From contig JAHDEX010000024.1 of NCBI GenBank assembly GCA_020628545.1, positions 1-55,890 on the forward strand: a stretch of 55,890 bases of DNA, in the 5' to 3' direction. Numbering within the stretch: position 1 is the first letter of the stretch; the number at the start of each line of letters is the position of its first letter. Origin of the DNA: Paracoccaceae bacterium (GTDB taxonomy: Bacteria > Pseudomonadota > Alphaproteobacteria > Rhodobacterales > Rhodobacteraceae). Below, piece by piece: positions 17,240-26,289 of the stretch. The position numbers and the translations under genes were made by a program. Below the pieces are notes generated by a model that ran no database searches, was not told where the DNA came from, and saw only the letters and a list, made by a program, of their open reading frames with translations.

Positions 17240-18523
17240 GTGCTGAAGCGGCGGGATTTTCTGGGCAGCATCGCGGCGTTCGGGGCGGGCGGTTTCATGC
17301 GGCCTGCCTCGGCTGGATCGGTGTCGCACACGCTGCGTCCCGAAGCCCTGTCTGTGACCGTAGGCGAGACGACGCAAACCATGCTCGGCTTCAACGGAAG
17401 CTGGCCGGGCCCGGAACTGCGCGTGGGGCAGGGGGACGACGTATCCGTGCGGGTGGACAACCGGCTGGACGAAGGCACCTTGGTCCACTGGCACGGGCTG
17501 CGTCTGCCCAACCGGATGGACGGGGTGAATGTACTTACACAGGAGGTTATTCCGCCCGGCAGGACATTTGATTACCGGTTCGCTGCCAAGGATGCGGGCA
17601 CGTTCTGGTATCATTCGCACTACATCGCTTTCGATCAGGTCAGCCGAGGATTGTTCGGGCCACTGATCGTGGAAGAGGCCGCACCGCCTGACGTAGACTT
17701 TGATCTGACAGTGCAGCTGTTCGACCTGCTGGTGGACGACGCTGGGCAATATCAAGAGGACTTTCCCGCCGATCAGTTTACCGGGGCCGGACGCATGGGC
17801 AATGTTGTGCGGGCGCTGATGCCGGTGCAGCCTGTACAGCAGGGAGCACGCCTTCGGCTGCGCCTGATCAACCCGTCAATTGACCGGGTGTATCGGATGC
17901 ATATTGGCGGCGTGGACGGTCACATCGTGGCCTTGGATGGAATGCCGCTGATGGCACCGCGTGCCGTGGGCGAGATCGTATTGGCGCCCGGCCAACGGTG
18001 CGACGTGATCGGGGACGTGACGGGAGACGTCAAGCTGTTTGATGGCGATGCCCAGATTGGTCAGGTCGCGGTAAATGGCGCGCGCGCACGCCGAACCATA
18101 CCATTGCCAACGCTGAGGCCTAATGCGATGCCACGGCCATCATCGCAGCCAATCCAAGCGACGCTGACCTTGCAGGGCGGGGCGGGGGGCGGTGATCACA
18201 GCGGGTTCGGTACCTGGGCGCTGAACGATGTGTCCGGTCTGCCACGCAGCCCTCTGGTAGATGTGCGCCGTGGCACAAGCGTGCGATTGCGGATTGAGAA
18301 CGCGACGGGGTTCGACCACGTGATGCATCTGCACGGACATCATTTTTGGGAGCTTGACCCAACAACGGATGGCATCGGGGACTACCGAGACGGAACGTTC
18401 GTCCGGGCAGGCGACACGCGGGACATTCTGTGCGTGCTTGATAATCCCGGCGACTGGATGCTGCATTGCCACATGCTGAGCCATCAGGCCGATGGCATGG
18501 GCACGTGGCTGCGGGTGCGCTAG
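17240..18523 (+). CDS. Multicopper oxidase, Tat-exported (second of two)
   Basis: A 427-residue multicopper oxidase with a Tat signal (KRRDFLGSIAAFGAGG). Copper-ligand motifs: HWHG at 83-86, WYHSH near 128, HVMHLHGHHFWEL near 365 and HCHMLSHQADGM from about 409. It starts with GTG at 17240; no good ribosome binding site is visible and the preceding gene ends nine bases before. It is only distantly related to the oxidase at 14611, so the two are not a recent duplication. It is the last gene of the operon. Confidence 0.9.
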   Translation: MLKRRDFLGSIAAFGAGGFMRPASAGSVSHTLRPEALSVTVGETTQTMLGFNGSWPGPELRVGQGDDVSVRVDNRLDEGTLVHWHGLRLPNRMDGVNVLTQEVIPPGRTFDYRFAAKDAGTFWYHSHYIAFDQVSRGLFGPLIVEEAAPPDVDFDLTVQLFDLLVDDAGQYQEDFPADQFTGAGRMGNVVRALMPVQPVQQGARLRLRLINPSIDRVYRMHIGGVDGHIVALDGMPLMAPRAVGEIVLAPGQRCDVIGDVTGDVKLFDGDAQIGQVAVNGARARRTIPLPTLRPNAMPRPSSQPIQATLTLQGGAGGGDHSGFGTWALNDVSGLPRSPLVDVRRGTSVRLRIENATGFDHVMHLHGHHFWELDPTTDGIGDYRDGTFVRAGDTRDILCVLDNPGDWMLHCHMLSHQADGMGTWLRVR

Positions 18524-18532
18524 GATTTAATT

Positions 18533-19009
18533 TCAGGTGAGGTCGGACGGCAGCGCCTCAAGGGCGTCTTTCACTGAAACGATGGGGAACCCCCCTGCGA
18601 TCCAACCTGGCCCGCGCGACGATCCCATCATGCCTTCGGACACATCGATGATACCGCCATAGCCCGCGTCCAGCATTCCCGTCAAAACGGCATTTGACCG
18701 CCCGCCCACGGCACAAATGACCCCGACGGGGCGATCCTCTGCGCGGGTCTTGGCGGCCAGCAGGCGCTGAAGAAACCGCGGTTCATGCAGGCTGATGGGC
18801 CATGCCCCTTCGGCCACGCCGGTTTGCATCCATTCTTCACGGGATCTGACATCCACGAGGCGGATACGGTCCTCGACCAAAGCCTGATAGGCTTCGGCCG
18901 CTGACCAGATTGTGTCAGATTGGGCGCGCACAGGCAGGGCAGTGACCAAGCCCAAGGCTACGCAACCCGTCAGGATCAGACGCCGCGAAGGGAGAAGATT
19001 ATCAACCAT
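18533..19009 (-). CDS. Secreted rhodanese-domain protein
   Basis: A 158-residue single-domain rhodanese with an N-terminal signal peptide (RLILTGCVALGLVTALPVRAQ). The domain shows LVDVRSREEWMQTGVAEGAWPISL and the active-site loop VICAVGGRSN with the catalytic Cys near residue 98. Rhodaneses move sulfane sulfur; a periplasmic one in a copper island might bind Cu or provide thiol sulfur. I chose the ATG at 19009, which overlaps the end of the EF-hand gene by eight bases and has AAGG upstream; an ATG at 19024 is possible. The gene runs convergent to the oxidase operon. Confidence 0.85.
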   Translation of the reverse strand: MVDNLLPSRRLILTGCVALGLVTALPVRAQSDTIWSAAEAYQALVEDRIRLVDVRSREEWMQTGVAEGAWPISLHEPRFLQRLLAAKTRAEDRPVGVICAVGGRSNAVLTGMLDAGYGGIIDVSEGMMGSSRGPGWIAGGFPIVSVKDALEALPSDLT

Positions 19010-19544
19010 CGCCTTCGTCACCATCCATGTTACTCATATCGCCGTCCATGCCGCCCATGCCACCACTCATGTGATCAATTGTAGACATATCGTCTAAAGC
19101 GGCCTGCAATTCATCGAGGGTTACATCGCCGCTTCCGTCGGCGTCGATGCTCTGGAACCGGTCGACCATCATGTCGCGCAAGGCCTGGCTGTCCCATACT
19201 GCATATTCATCGATATCAAGCATTCCGTCCCCGTTGGTATCAAAATCGGCCAAGGCGCTGTCCACATCGTTGCCGTCGAACAGGGCGCTGATCTGACCGT
19301 TCATTGCCATCTGGGTCATCATCGACATGTGCATTTGCATCATGGATTGCATCATCGCCATGTGATCGCCACCCATGCCGGACATACCACCCATGCCATC
19401 CATACCGGACCCCTCAACGAAGGGTGTTTCGCCGTCATCTCCGTTGCTGTGATGGTGGTTTTCGGCCAGGGCGCTGGATCCAGCGGCAATTGCGCCTAAA
19501 GATAACAACGAGAGCGTCATGGGGCGAATTTTCAAACTTAACAT
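19002..19544 (-). CDS. Secreted EF-hand protein with Met/His-rich segment
   Basis: A 180-residue periplasmic protein. After the signal peptide (ending SSALA) come an HHH stretch and a long Met/Gly-rich section (about 45-85, with MGGMSGMGGDHMAMM) resembling copper-binding motifs. Two canonical EF-hand loops follow, DTNGDGMLDIDE (about 101-112) and DADGSGDVTLDE (about 134-145), and then a second Met/Gly/Asp-rich tail. Met-rich EF-hand proteins of this sort (CopC/PcoE-like in composition) are found in copper islands. It is the first gene of a two-gene minus-strand unit with the rhodanese, divergent from ccmF. Confidence 0.85.
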   Translation of the reverse strand: MLSLKIRPMTLSLLSLGAIAAGSSALAENHHHSNGDDGETPFVEGSGMDGMGGMSGMGGDHMAMMQSMMQMHMSMMTQMAMNGQISALFDGNDVDSALADFDTNGDGMLDIDEYAVWDSQALRDMMVDRFQSIDADGSGDVTLDELQAALDDMSTIDHMSGGMGGMDGDMSNMDGDEGDG

Positions 19545-19645
19545 TTCAAAACCTCTTTTGTTTCTCCAAAAGAATATGAGACCGAACCCGGCAGGAACAA
19601 TGACAGGCGACCTTTTGATGCGTCATGATTTGTCACACGATCTGG

Positions 19646-19665
19646 TTACAAATTCTGACATGACA
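19646..19665 (+). promoter_or_regulatory. Candidate response-regulator box TTACA-N5-TGACA-TGACA
   Basis: TTACA-AATTC-TGACA-TGACA lies between the divergent EF-hand and ccmF genes, 64-84 bases upstream of the ccmF start. It fits the half-site pattern found upstream of three L,D-transpeptidase genes, with an additional third half-site here. Confidence 0.4.
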
Positions 19666-19729
19666 TTGGTAAACTGTCGCACATGGGTCTGATACCTGAC
19701 GGGTGCTACGATATCCGACGGAGTATGCC

Positions 19730-21739
19730 ATGACACCTGAGATCGGCCATTTTGCACTCGCCCTTGCTTTGGCATTGGCGTTGATCCAATCGATCCTGCC
19801 AATTCTTGGCGCGGCCCGCAATGATGTGGTGTGGATGAAAAGCGCGGTTTGGACATCCGTCGCACAGACGGTCTTTGTTGGGATTGCCTTCGCTGCTTTG
19901 ATGACGGCCTTCGTGACGAGTGATTTCACGGTCCTCAATGTGATTGAGAATTCACACTCGCTGAAGCCCTTGTTGTTCAAAATTTCCGGCACATGGGGCA
20001 GCCACGAGGGATCGCTTTTGCTATGGGTGCTGATCCTTGCGGTGTTTGGGGCGCTCGTGGCTTTGCTGGGCAACAACATTGCCGAGGGGACCAAGGCGCG
20101 GACACTGTCCGTGCAGGCTTGGATCAGCGTGGGGTTCCTGTCTTTCATGTTGTTCACGTCGAACCCGTTCGATCGGGTTTTTCCGCCTCCGTTGGACGGA
20201 CAAGACCTGAACCCGTTGTTACAAGATGTGGGTTTGGCTATGCACCCACCGCTTTTGTATCTTGGCTACGTCGGCTTTTCGATTGTGTTTTCCTTCGCGG
20301 TGGCGGCCCTCATTGAGGGGCGTGTCGATGCCGCATGGGCCAGATGGGTGCGTCCCTGGGCATTGGCGGCTTGGGTCTTTTTGACAGCCGGCATCGCGCT
20401 GGGGTCGTGGTGGGCCTACTACGAGCTGGGCTGGGGCGGTTGGTGGTTCTGGGATCCGGTCGAGAATGTCAGCTTCATGCCATGGCTTATGGGCACGGCT
20501 TTGCTGCATTCGGCCATTGTCACTGAAAAGCGCGGCGCGTTCAAAAGCTGGACGATCCTTCTGGCGATCCTGACGTTTTCGCTGTCATTGCTGGGCACAT
20601 TCATTGTTCGGTCGGGGCTTTTGACGTCAGTCCATGCTTTTGCGGTCGATCCCGAGCGGGGGTTTTATATCCTTGGGCTTTTGGCGGTTTCTATCGGGGG
20701 GTCATTCGCGCTTTATGCGTGGCGCGCGCCGTCGATGGAGGGGGGCGGGCTGTTCAAGCCGGTCAGCCGAGAGGCTGGGCTTTTGGTGAACAATCTGATC
20801 CTTGCCACGGCCACTGGGATTGTCCTGTTCGGCACGCTCTATCCGCTGTTCTACGAGGCGCTGAACGACGGTCAGAAATTGTCCGTGGGTCCTCCATTCT
20901 TCAACGCAGGGTTCATTCCCGTGATCCTGCCGCTGGTCTTTATGATGGGTTTGGGACCGTTCCTATCCTGGAAACGGGCTAATGTCGGGACGGTTGCTGC
21001 GCGCCTGAAATGGGTCGCGGTGCTAAGCGTCGGATTTGGATTGGTGCTGTGGTATCTGGTCCGCGGCGGCCCAATTCTGGGGTATCTGTCGCTGATGCTT
21101 GCGGCGTGGCTTTTGTTTGCGACGCTGCGAGAATGGGCGCTGCGTATCCGCTTGTTCGAGGAATCTTTCAGGGTCACCATGCGTCGTGCGCGGAACCTGC
21201 CGCGGGCATCTTGGGGGATGACGATTGCCCATGGCGGACTAGCCATCGCGATCTTCGGGTTCGTCGGGTCGAGTGTATGGAAAAGCGAGCAGATCCTTTT
21301 TGTCTCGCCGGGGACGGAGATTTCCATTGCGGGGTTCGATGTGACCTTCACCGGGGCAGAGCAGATCCGCGGACCCAACTATGTCGCGGAACGCGGAACC
21401 TTGAGTGTCCGCCGCAATGGTGAGGACCTTGGATTCCTCTATCCGGAACGCCGATACTATCCAGTTGCGGATTCAAGCACGACTGAAAGCTCTATTCGTT
21501 CGACGGTGGCGGGTGATCTTTATGCATCGCTGGCACAGCCGGCTTCCGAAAATGTTGAAGGAGCAAACGTCTGGACGTTGCGCATTTTGTACGAGCCGCT
21601 TGTCATGCTGATCTGGATCGGGTCGTCCCTGTTGGTGCTGGGCGGCACCATATCGTTGACGGACCGCAGGCTGCGCGTGGGCGCGCCACGACGCACAGCG
21701 GCCTCCCAACCGGCACCATTGCCTATTGCGGGGGAATAA
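19730..21739 (+). CDS. ccmF: CcmF, haem lyase subunit of cytochrome c maturation system I
   Basis: CcmF with CcmH and CcmI attaches haem to apocytochromes in the periplasm. This 669-residue membrane protein has about 14 hydrophobic segments and the tryptophan-rich WWD signature GWGGWWFWDPVENVSFMPW near residue 235. Flanking HPP (AMHPPLLYLGYVGF) and TWGSHEGSLLLW boxes are also present. I chose the ATG at 19730, which has GGAG eight bases upstream. It opens the operon ccmF-ccmG-ccmH-ccmI; the haem-export part of the system (ccmABCDE) is absent from the window and presumably chromosomal. Confidence 0.96.
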   Translation: MTPEIGHFALALALALALIQSILPILGAARNDVVWMKSAVWTSVAQTVFVGIAFAALMTAFVTSDFTVLNVIENSHSLKPLLFKISGTWGSHEGSLLLWVLILAVFGALVALLGNNIAEGTKARTLSVQAWISVGFLSFMLFTSNPFDRVFPPPLDGQDLNPLLQDVGLAMHPPLLYLGYVGFSIVFSFAVAALIEGRVDAAWARWVRPWALAAWVFLTAGIALGSWWAYYELGWGGWWFWDPVENVSFMPWLMGTALLHSAIVTEKRGAFKSWTILLAILTFSLSLLGTFIVRSGLLTSVHAFAVDPERGFYILGLLAVSIGGSFALYAWRAPSMEGGGLFKPVSREAGLLVNNLILATATGIVLFGTLYPLFYEALNDGQKLSVGPPFFNAGFIPVILPLVFMMGLGPFLSWKRANVGTVAARLKWVAVLSVGFGLVLWYLVRGGPILGYLSLMLAAWLLFATLREWALRIRLFEESFRVTMRRARNLPRASWGMTIAHGGLAIAIFGFVGSSVWKSEQILFVSPGTEISIAGFDVTFTGAEQIRGPNYVAERGTLSVRRNGEDLGFLYPERRYYPVADSSTTESSIRSTVAGDLYASLAQPASENVEGANVWTLRILYEPLVMLIWIGSSLLVLGGTISLTDRRLRVGAPRRTAASQPAPLPIAGE

Positions 21740-21743
21740 CGTC

Positions 21744-22307
21744 ATGCGCTGGTTGGCCTTTGCCCCCTTACTGATCGCGGCTGTGATCGGTGGATTCTTT
21801 TTGTGGGGCCTTGACCCTGACCGGGATCCGAACGCAATTCCGTCGGTCCTAATTTCCCAACCAGCACCTGCTTTTGATCTTGAAGCAGTTGCCGGTCTGG
21901 ACATGCCGGGACTGGAGCGCGCGGACCTTGTGGGCAATGAAGGACCGGTGATCGTGAATGTCTTTGCGTCTTGGTGTGTGCCGTGTCGGGCGGAACATGC
22001 GGTTCTGACCTCCCTTGTGGAACAAGAAGGGCAGACGCTGTTCGGGATCAATTACAAGGACAAGCCCGAAGACGCGGTGCGCTGGCTGAACGAGCTGGGC
22101 AATTCCTATGCGCGGATCGGATCAGACTTGTCGGGACGCGCGGGAATCGAATGGGGAATTTCCGGCGTTCCCGAAACCTTTATCGTCGCACCCGACGGGA
22201 CCGTTCTTTATCGCTACGTTGGGCCGGTGGTGGGCGACGATGCGGTGCAGACCTTTCGGGCGGCCCTGCGTGACGCCGAGGATTGGCAACCGGAGGCGGG
22301 AACATGA
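21744..22307 (+). CDS. ccmG: CcmG/DsbE, thioredoxin for apocytochrome reduction
   Basis: A 187-residue membrane-anchored thioredoxin that keeps apocytochrome CXXCH cysteines reduced. One N-terminal membrane helix (LAFAPLLIAAVIGGFFLWG) is followed by the thioredoxin domain with active site ASWCVPCRAEH near residue 75. The CcmG signature GVPETFIVAPDGTVLYRYVGP is near 145-165. The start lies four bases after ccmF. It would receive electrons from the ScsB/DsbD-type protein encoded just beyond the operon. Confidence 0.95.
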   Translation: MRWLAFAPLLIAAVIGGFFLWGLDPDRDPNAIPSVLISQPAPAFDLEAVAGLDMPGLERADLVGNEGPVIVNVFASWCVPCRAEHAVLTSLVEQEGQTLFGINYKDKPEDAVRWLNELGNSYARIGSDLSGRAGIEWGISGVPETFIVAPDGTVLYRYVGPVVGDDAVQTFRAALRDAEDWQPEAGT

Positions 22308-22780
22308 GAAGGTTTATTGCAACCTTGTTCGTTGGACTGTCACTGGCCAGTGCAACCTTCGCCGTCGAACCGGATGAAATCCTGCCGGATCCGGTGATGG
22401 AGGAACGTGCCCGCGAGATCTCAAAACAACTGCGCTGTGTGGTCTGTCAAAATCAGGACATCGACAGTTCCAACGCGGGCGTTGCGCGTGATTTGCGTCT
22501 GCTGGTGCGCGAACGTCTGGTCGCGGGCGACAGCAATGCAGAAGTCATCGCCTATGTTCGCGCGCGGTATGGCGATTATGTCTTGATGTCACCGCCGTTG
22601 AACGGGGCGACATTCGCGCTCTGGGCGGCGCCGTTTGTGCTGGTTTTACTGTCTGTGGGGGCCTTCGTTATCGTGGTGCGTCGTCGACCTTCGCAACAGC
22701 CGGCTGGCCTTGACGAGGTGGAACAGGCGGAATTGGACGCCTTGCTGGCACCGACCAAACAGGATGGAAACACTTCATGA
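22304..22780 (+). CDS. ccmH: CcmH (CcmL type), apocytochrome-binding subunit
   Basis: A 158-residue protein with a signal peptide (ending ATFA), the family motif RCVVCQNQDIDSSNA carrying the redox CxxC near residue 45, and one C-terminal membrane helix (ALWAAPFVLVLLSVGAFVIVV). The start overlaps the ccmG stop by four bases (ATGA). It is the short, CcmL-like form; the TPR part is encoded separately by ccmI. Confidence 0.95.
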   Translation: MRRFIATLFVGLSLASATFAVEPDEILPDPVMEERAREISKQLRCVVCQNQDIDSSNAGVARDLRLLVRERLVAGDSNAEVIAYVRARYGDYVLMSPPLNGATFALWAAPFVLVLLSVGAFVIVVRRRPSQQPAGLDEVEQAELDALLAPTKQDGNTS

Positions 22781-23931
22781 TCTGGATTATTTTCGCGGCG
22801 CTGAGTGCGGCAGCTGTGGGGTTCATGTTAATGTCTCTGCGTCCGCAAAAGGCGGCTTTGGGACGGTCCGAGCTGTCACGCGCGATCTTTGAGGATCAGC
22901 TTGCCGAAATCGACCGCGACGAAAAGCGGGGTGTGATTTCGGGAGACGAGGCCACAGCCGCCCGAGCGGAGGTATCCCGCAACATCCTCAAGGCATCGCG
23001 CATGGGCTCGTCCGGAACGAGACAGATGGACACCACCAGCCGGATGGGAATTCTATTGGCCACATTGCTGGTTCCCGCAATCACCTTTGGTTACTACACC
23101 AAATTTGGAAACCCCGACATCTTGAGCCTCTCCGTCGCGGATCGTGCGGCCGAACGACAGGAACGGGATGAGGTTGTAGCCCTCGCATCGCGGCTGGAGA
23201 CCGAGTTGCAAGCCCATCCGGAGGGTGGCCCGTCAGAGGGGTGGATGTTGCTGGGGCAGACGCGTATGCGACTGGGTGATTACGCGCGCGCGGCAGACGC
23301 CTATTCGGTCGTGGCGGACCGTGACGAGGCTGATTCTGCGGTCTTTTCCATGTTGGCTGAGGCCTTGATTGCGCAGGAACAGGGTGTCGTGACACCCCGC
23401 GCCGATGCGGCGATTGCCCGTGCGCGAGAATTGAACCCAATGAACCCCGCGGGCACGTTTTATGCCGCGCTGTCGTTGGAACAATCCGGGCAGGGCGGGG
23501 CGGCCCATGACCTGCTGATCGAGCGGCTGGACCTGGCAGATGGATACTATCCGTGGATGGACACATTGATCGCACAGGCGAACCGGATCGGTGCCTCCAT
23601 CGGGCGTGACCCGATTTCGGTGGCGCAATTTGCCCCAATGGCTACGCAACCCGGCCCCACGCAGGATCAGGTTGCCGCCGCGCAGGACATGTCGGAAGAG
23701 GATCGCGCGGCGTTCATCACCTCAATGGTTGACCGCTTGGCGACGCGGTTGGAAGACGAACCGGACGATCTGGATGGGTGGCTCAGGCTTGCGAACGCTT
23801 ACACCGTTCTGGGCCGACAGGCTGAGGCCGTGACCGCCTATGAAACAGCTGTGTCCCTTGCGGATGCCTTGCCGGACACTGACCCTAGAAAGGCTGCCGC
23901 TGAACAGGGGCTGGCATCGCTCAGGGATTGA
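22777..23931 (+). CDS. ccmI: CcmI, TPR chaperone of the haem lyase complex
   Basis: CcmI holds apocytochromes through a C-terminal TPR domain. This 384-residue protein has two N-terminal membrane helices (about 2-20 and 90-110) separated by a leucine-zipper-like loop with the LSRAIFEDQLAEIDRDEKRGVIS motif, and TPR-like repeats from about residue 145 to the end. The start overlaps the ccmH stop by four bases. Its 3' end overlaps by 11 bases the end of the convergent scsB gene. Confidence 0.92.
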   Translation: MIWIIFAALSAAAVGFMLMSLRPQKAALGRSELSRAIFEDQLAEIDRDEKRGVISGDEATAARAEVSRNILKASRMGSSGTRQMDTTSRMGILLATLLVPAITFGYYTKFGNPDILSLSVADRAAERQERDEVVALASRLETELQAHPEGGPSEGWMLLGQTRMRLGDYARAADAYSVVADRDEADSAVFSMLAEALIAQEQGVVTPRADAAIARARELNPMNPAGTFYAALSLEQSGQGGAAHDLLIERLDLADGYYPWMDTLIAQANRIGASIGRDPISVAQFAPMATQPGPTQDQVAAAQDMSEEDRAAFITSMVDRLATRLEDEPDDLDGWLRLANAYTVLGRQAEAVTAYETAVSLADALPDTDPRKAAAEQGLASLRD

Positions 23932-26068
23932 AGCTGCTGTTGGTCAGTTGGAACAGACGTTCCTGCAGGTTTGACAGTTCCGCCCGCTGGATCGCGTCCA
24001 TCACCGCTGACGCCGTCAGAACCTCGGGCAGGATGATGCCATTCGGGGCGTTCGGGCCGTAGACGGCATTAAAGGGAATACCGTAGCGGTTGTTGTCCTC
24101 TAGGAACCGGGCGATTGCCTCGTCCGGTCTTGTCCAATCTGCCTGCAGTGCGACGACGTCCGCCCCGTTCAGCGCCGTTCTGACAGGATCACGTTCGAGC
24201 ACAAGAACCTTGTTCGCTTTACAGGTGACACACCAGTCGGCGGTCACGTCGACAAAAACCACTTGCCCCCGCGACACGGCCCGCGCGATGGCCGCACGTT
24301 CAAAGGTCGACCATGCGATCAGATCATCGTCGATGACACTTGGCGCAAGGTCCTGCTGTGGCCGCATTTGGATGGTCAGCACAAGCGCAAGAACAACTGT
24401 CAGCGTTGCGATAACCGGATGGTTTGCGATGTGGCGACTGCCCTGGAGCAGCACTAGCAAAACAAGTCCCGCGCCCAGTGTCAAAGCGGTGATGGGCCAG
24501 CCTGCGACACCGATCATCACCCACGCGAGCCAGACCACTGTTCCGACCAATAAGGCGCCAACGCCCCATTTGACCCAGATCATCCACCGGCCTGGTTTGG
24601 GCAAAGCCCGCGCCAATCGCGGTGAAGCGGCCAAAGCGAGATAGGGGAGGGCGAGGCCAAGACCGAGGGCGGTAAACACAATGACGATGTCCACGGTCCG
24701 GCCAGCCAGCGCGAAGGCAACGGCTGTCCCGAGGAAAGGGGCCGAACACGGCGTTGCGAGGAGAGCCGCGAAAAAGCCGGTGAAGAAATCACCAAATGAC
24801 GATGAACCGCCTGCACGATCCATACGGGTCTGAAGCCGAGAGGGCAGCGAAATCTCGAATACGCCAAAGAGATTGCCTGCAAATAGCAGAAGGATCGTCA
24901 GGGCCACCGCCAGAAATGCGGGGTTCTGGAACTGGATGCCCCACCCGATGGAGGCCCCAAGCGCCTTGAGAACAATCAGCACCCCCGCAAGGAGCCACAT
25001 GAACGTGAGAATGCCGAGCGTTGTCATCAAAAGGCCACGCCGGTGATCTGTCTGGTCTAATGCGTCATTGCGCGTCAAGGACGAAACCTTGATCGCCAGA
25101 ACCGGCAGCACGCAGGGCATCACATTGAGGACCAGGCCCCCAAGGACCGCGATCAGGGCATACCAAAGGATCGTGTCAACGCTGACCCCCGGCACGGCCA
25201 GTTCGACCGGAGGGGCAGGGGCGGCACCCACCATATCCGGCGTTGCCGTGAACACGGCACCACCGCGTTCGACAACTGTCACCGAGAGAGGTGCCCCGGT
25301 TTCAACATCGGCATAGTTGATCGGAAATTGCGCCCAGGCCCTGTTGCGATCCTGCGAGAAGCGGATATCGGGTTTTCCGAAGGTGGAAGCGTCGCCCAAT
25401 TCCGGAAAGACATCGAGTGTGTCGAAGGCCCGCGTGGCGGTCACTTCAATTGTCAGCTGCGTGCTAGCCTCATCCATGAAAGCCGTGAAACCCGTGACCT
25501 GCGATGGCAGACCGTCGGTCGGAACCGTAGTGAGAGCTTCGGCAATCGTGTCGCTCGCGACAGCATCACGGCTATCCGACAAAGGCAGCGCGACATCGAG
25601 GTTCAGCGATTGCGGCACGCAAACGTCCGAACAGACCAACAGGTCCAACGAAAAATTTGCTTCGGCGGGTACGCCAGCCTCGGTTAATTGGACTTTAAGA
25701 GGAAAGACCACGCGTTCTTCGTAGCCGAAGTTCTCGATTCCGAAGGCGACGAATCGTTTCGGGGCGGGCCAGAGGATTTCGACGGCTTCAATGTTTGTGG
25801 CGCCGTCAAACGTCAGGACTGGGGGCAAACCAACTTCACCGGGGGACCGCCAATAGGTTTTCCAGCCCGGCTCAAGGTCGACGATAACCGCCGCTGAGAG
25901 GGTTTCTGCCCCTTGGATCACGCCATCCTGAGCGAAGATCAGTTGTGCCGACACGCTGTCGGTCTGGACAATCTCCGATTGTGCGGCAAAGGCCGCGCCG
26001 GCAAGTCCAGCCCAAAGGCAAACGGCCAGCATCGCGCGTCGCAAACGTATCGGCACCCAATTTTTCAT
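23921..26068 (-). CDS. scsB: ScsB/DsbD-type transmembrane thiol reductase
   Basis: A 715-residue protein that carries electrons from cytoplasmic thioredoxin to the periplasm. The N-terminal periplasmic domain (about 25-290) has the pair CSDVC; a membrane domain (about 295-560) carries NVMPCVLP and ATPCSAPF; a C-terminal thioredoxin domain has DVTADWCVTCK. The large N-terminal domain and the copper context fit the ScsB branch (suppressor of copper sensitivity) better than classical DsbD. It starts at the ATG at 26068, eight bases after a small lipoprotein gene. It can supply CcmG and periplasmic Dsb proteins. Confidence 0.92.
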   Translation of the reverse strand: MKNWVPIRLRRAMLAVCLWAGLAGAAFAAQSEIVQTDSVSAQLIFAQDGVIQGAETLSAAVIVDLEPGWKTYWRSPGEVGLPPVLTFDGATNIEAVEILWPAPKRFVAFGIENFGYEERVVFPLKVQLTEAGVPAEANFSLDLLVCSDVCVPQSLNLDVALPLSDSRDAVASDTIAEALTTVPTDGLPSQVTGFTAFMDEASTQLTIEVTATRAFDTLDVFPELGDASTFGKPDIRFSQDRNRAWAQFPINYADVETGAPLSVTVVERGGAVFTATPDMVGAAPAPPVELAVPGVSVDTILWYALIAVLGGLVLNVMPCVLPVLAIKVSSLTRNDALDQTDHRRGLLMTTLGILTFMWLLAGVLIVLKALGASIGWGIQFQNPAFLAVALTILLLFAGNLFGVFEISLPSRLQTRMDRAGGSSSFGDFFTGFFAALLATPCSAPFLGTAVAFALAGRTVDIVIVFTALGLGLALPYLALAASPRLARALPKPGRWMIWVKWGVGALLVGTVVWLAWVMIGVAGWPITALTLGAGLVLLVLLQGSRHIANHPVIATLTVVLALVLTIQMRPQQDLAPSVIDDDLIAWSTFERAAIARAVSRGQVVFVDVTADWCVTCKANKVLVLERDPVRTALNGADVVALQADWTRPDEAIARFLEDNNRYGIPFNAVYGPNAPNGIILPEVLTASAVMDAIQRAELSNLQERLFQLTNSSFNP

Positions 26069-26073
26069 TACGA

Positions 26074-26289
26074 TCAATCCGATCCCGTGATGATAAATCC
26101 CTGACGTCCATCCTCACAGGTCAGCGCCTGAACCGACCCCGTGAAAGGACCTGAAAAGTCACAGGTTTGCGGCATAACGGCCAAACCTGGACGCTCCACC
26201 ACCGCTTTTTCAACCCCATCGAGGGCCTTTTGGCAGGCACAACCGCTCAGCAGCATCAGGGCCATTGCGCGGAGCGGGACAAGCGTCAC
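26074..26289 (-). CDS. Small lipoprotein upstream of scsB
   Basis: This 71-residue frame starts with GTG at 26289, overlapping by one base the TAG stop of the gene before it. The N-terminus (VTLVPLRAMALMLLSGC) is a lipoprotein signal with lipobox LLSGC, immediately followed by a second Cys (CAC). The mature part has two further cysteines (TCDF, LTCEDG) that could form a disulfide. I do not recognise the family. Its tight spacing between a membrane protein gene and scsB suggests a substrate or partner of the thiol reductase. Confidence 0.65.
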   Translation of the reverse strand: MTLVPLRAMALMLLSGCACQKALDGVEKAVVERPGLAVMPQTCDFSGPFTGSVQALTCEDGRQGFIITGSD

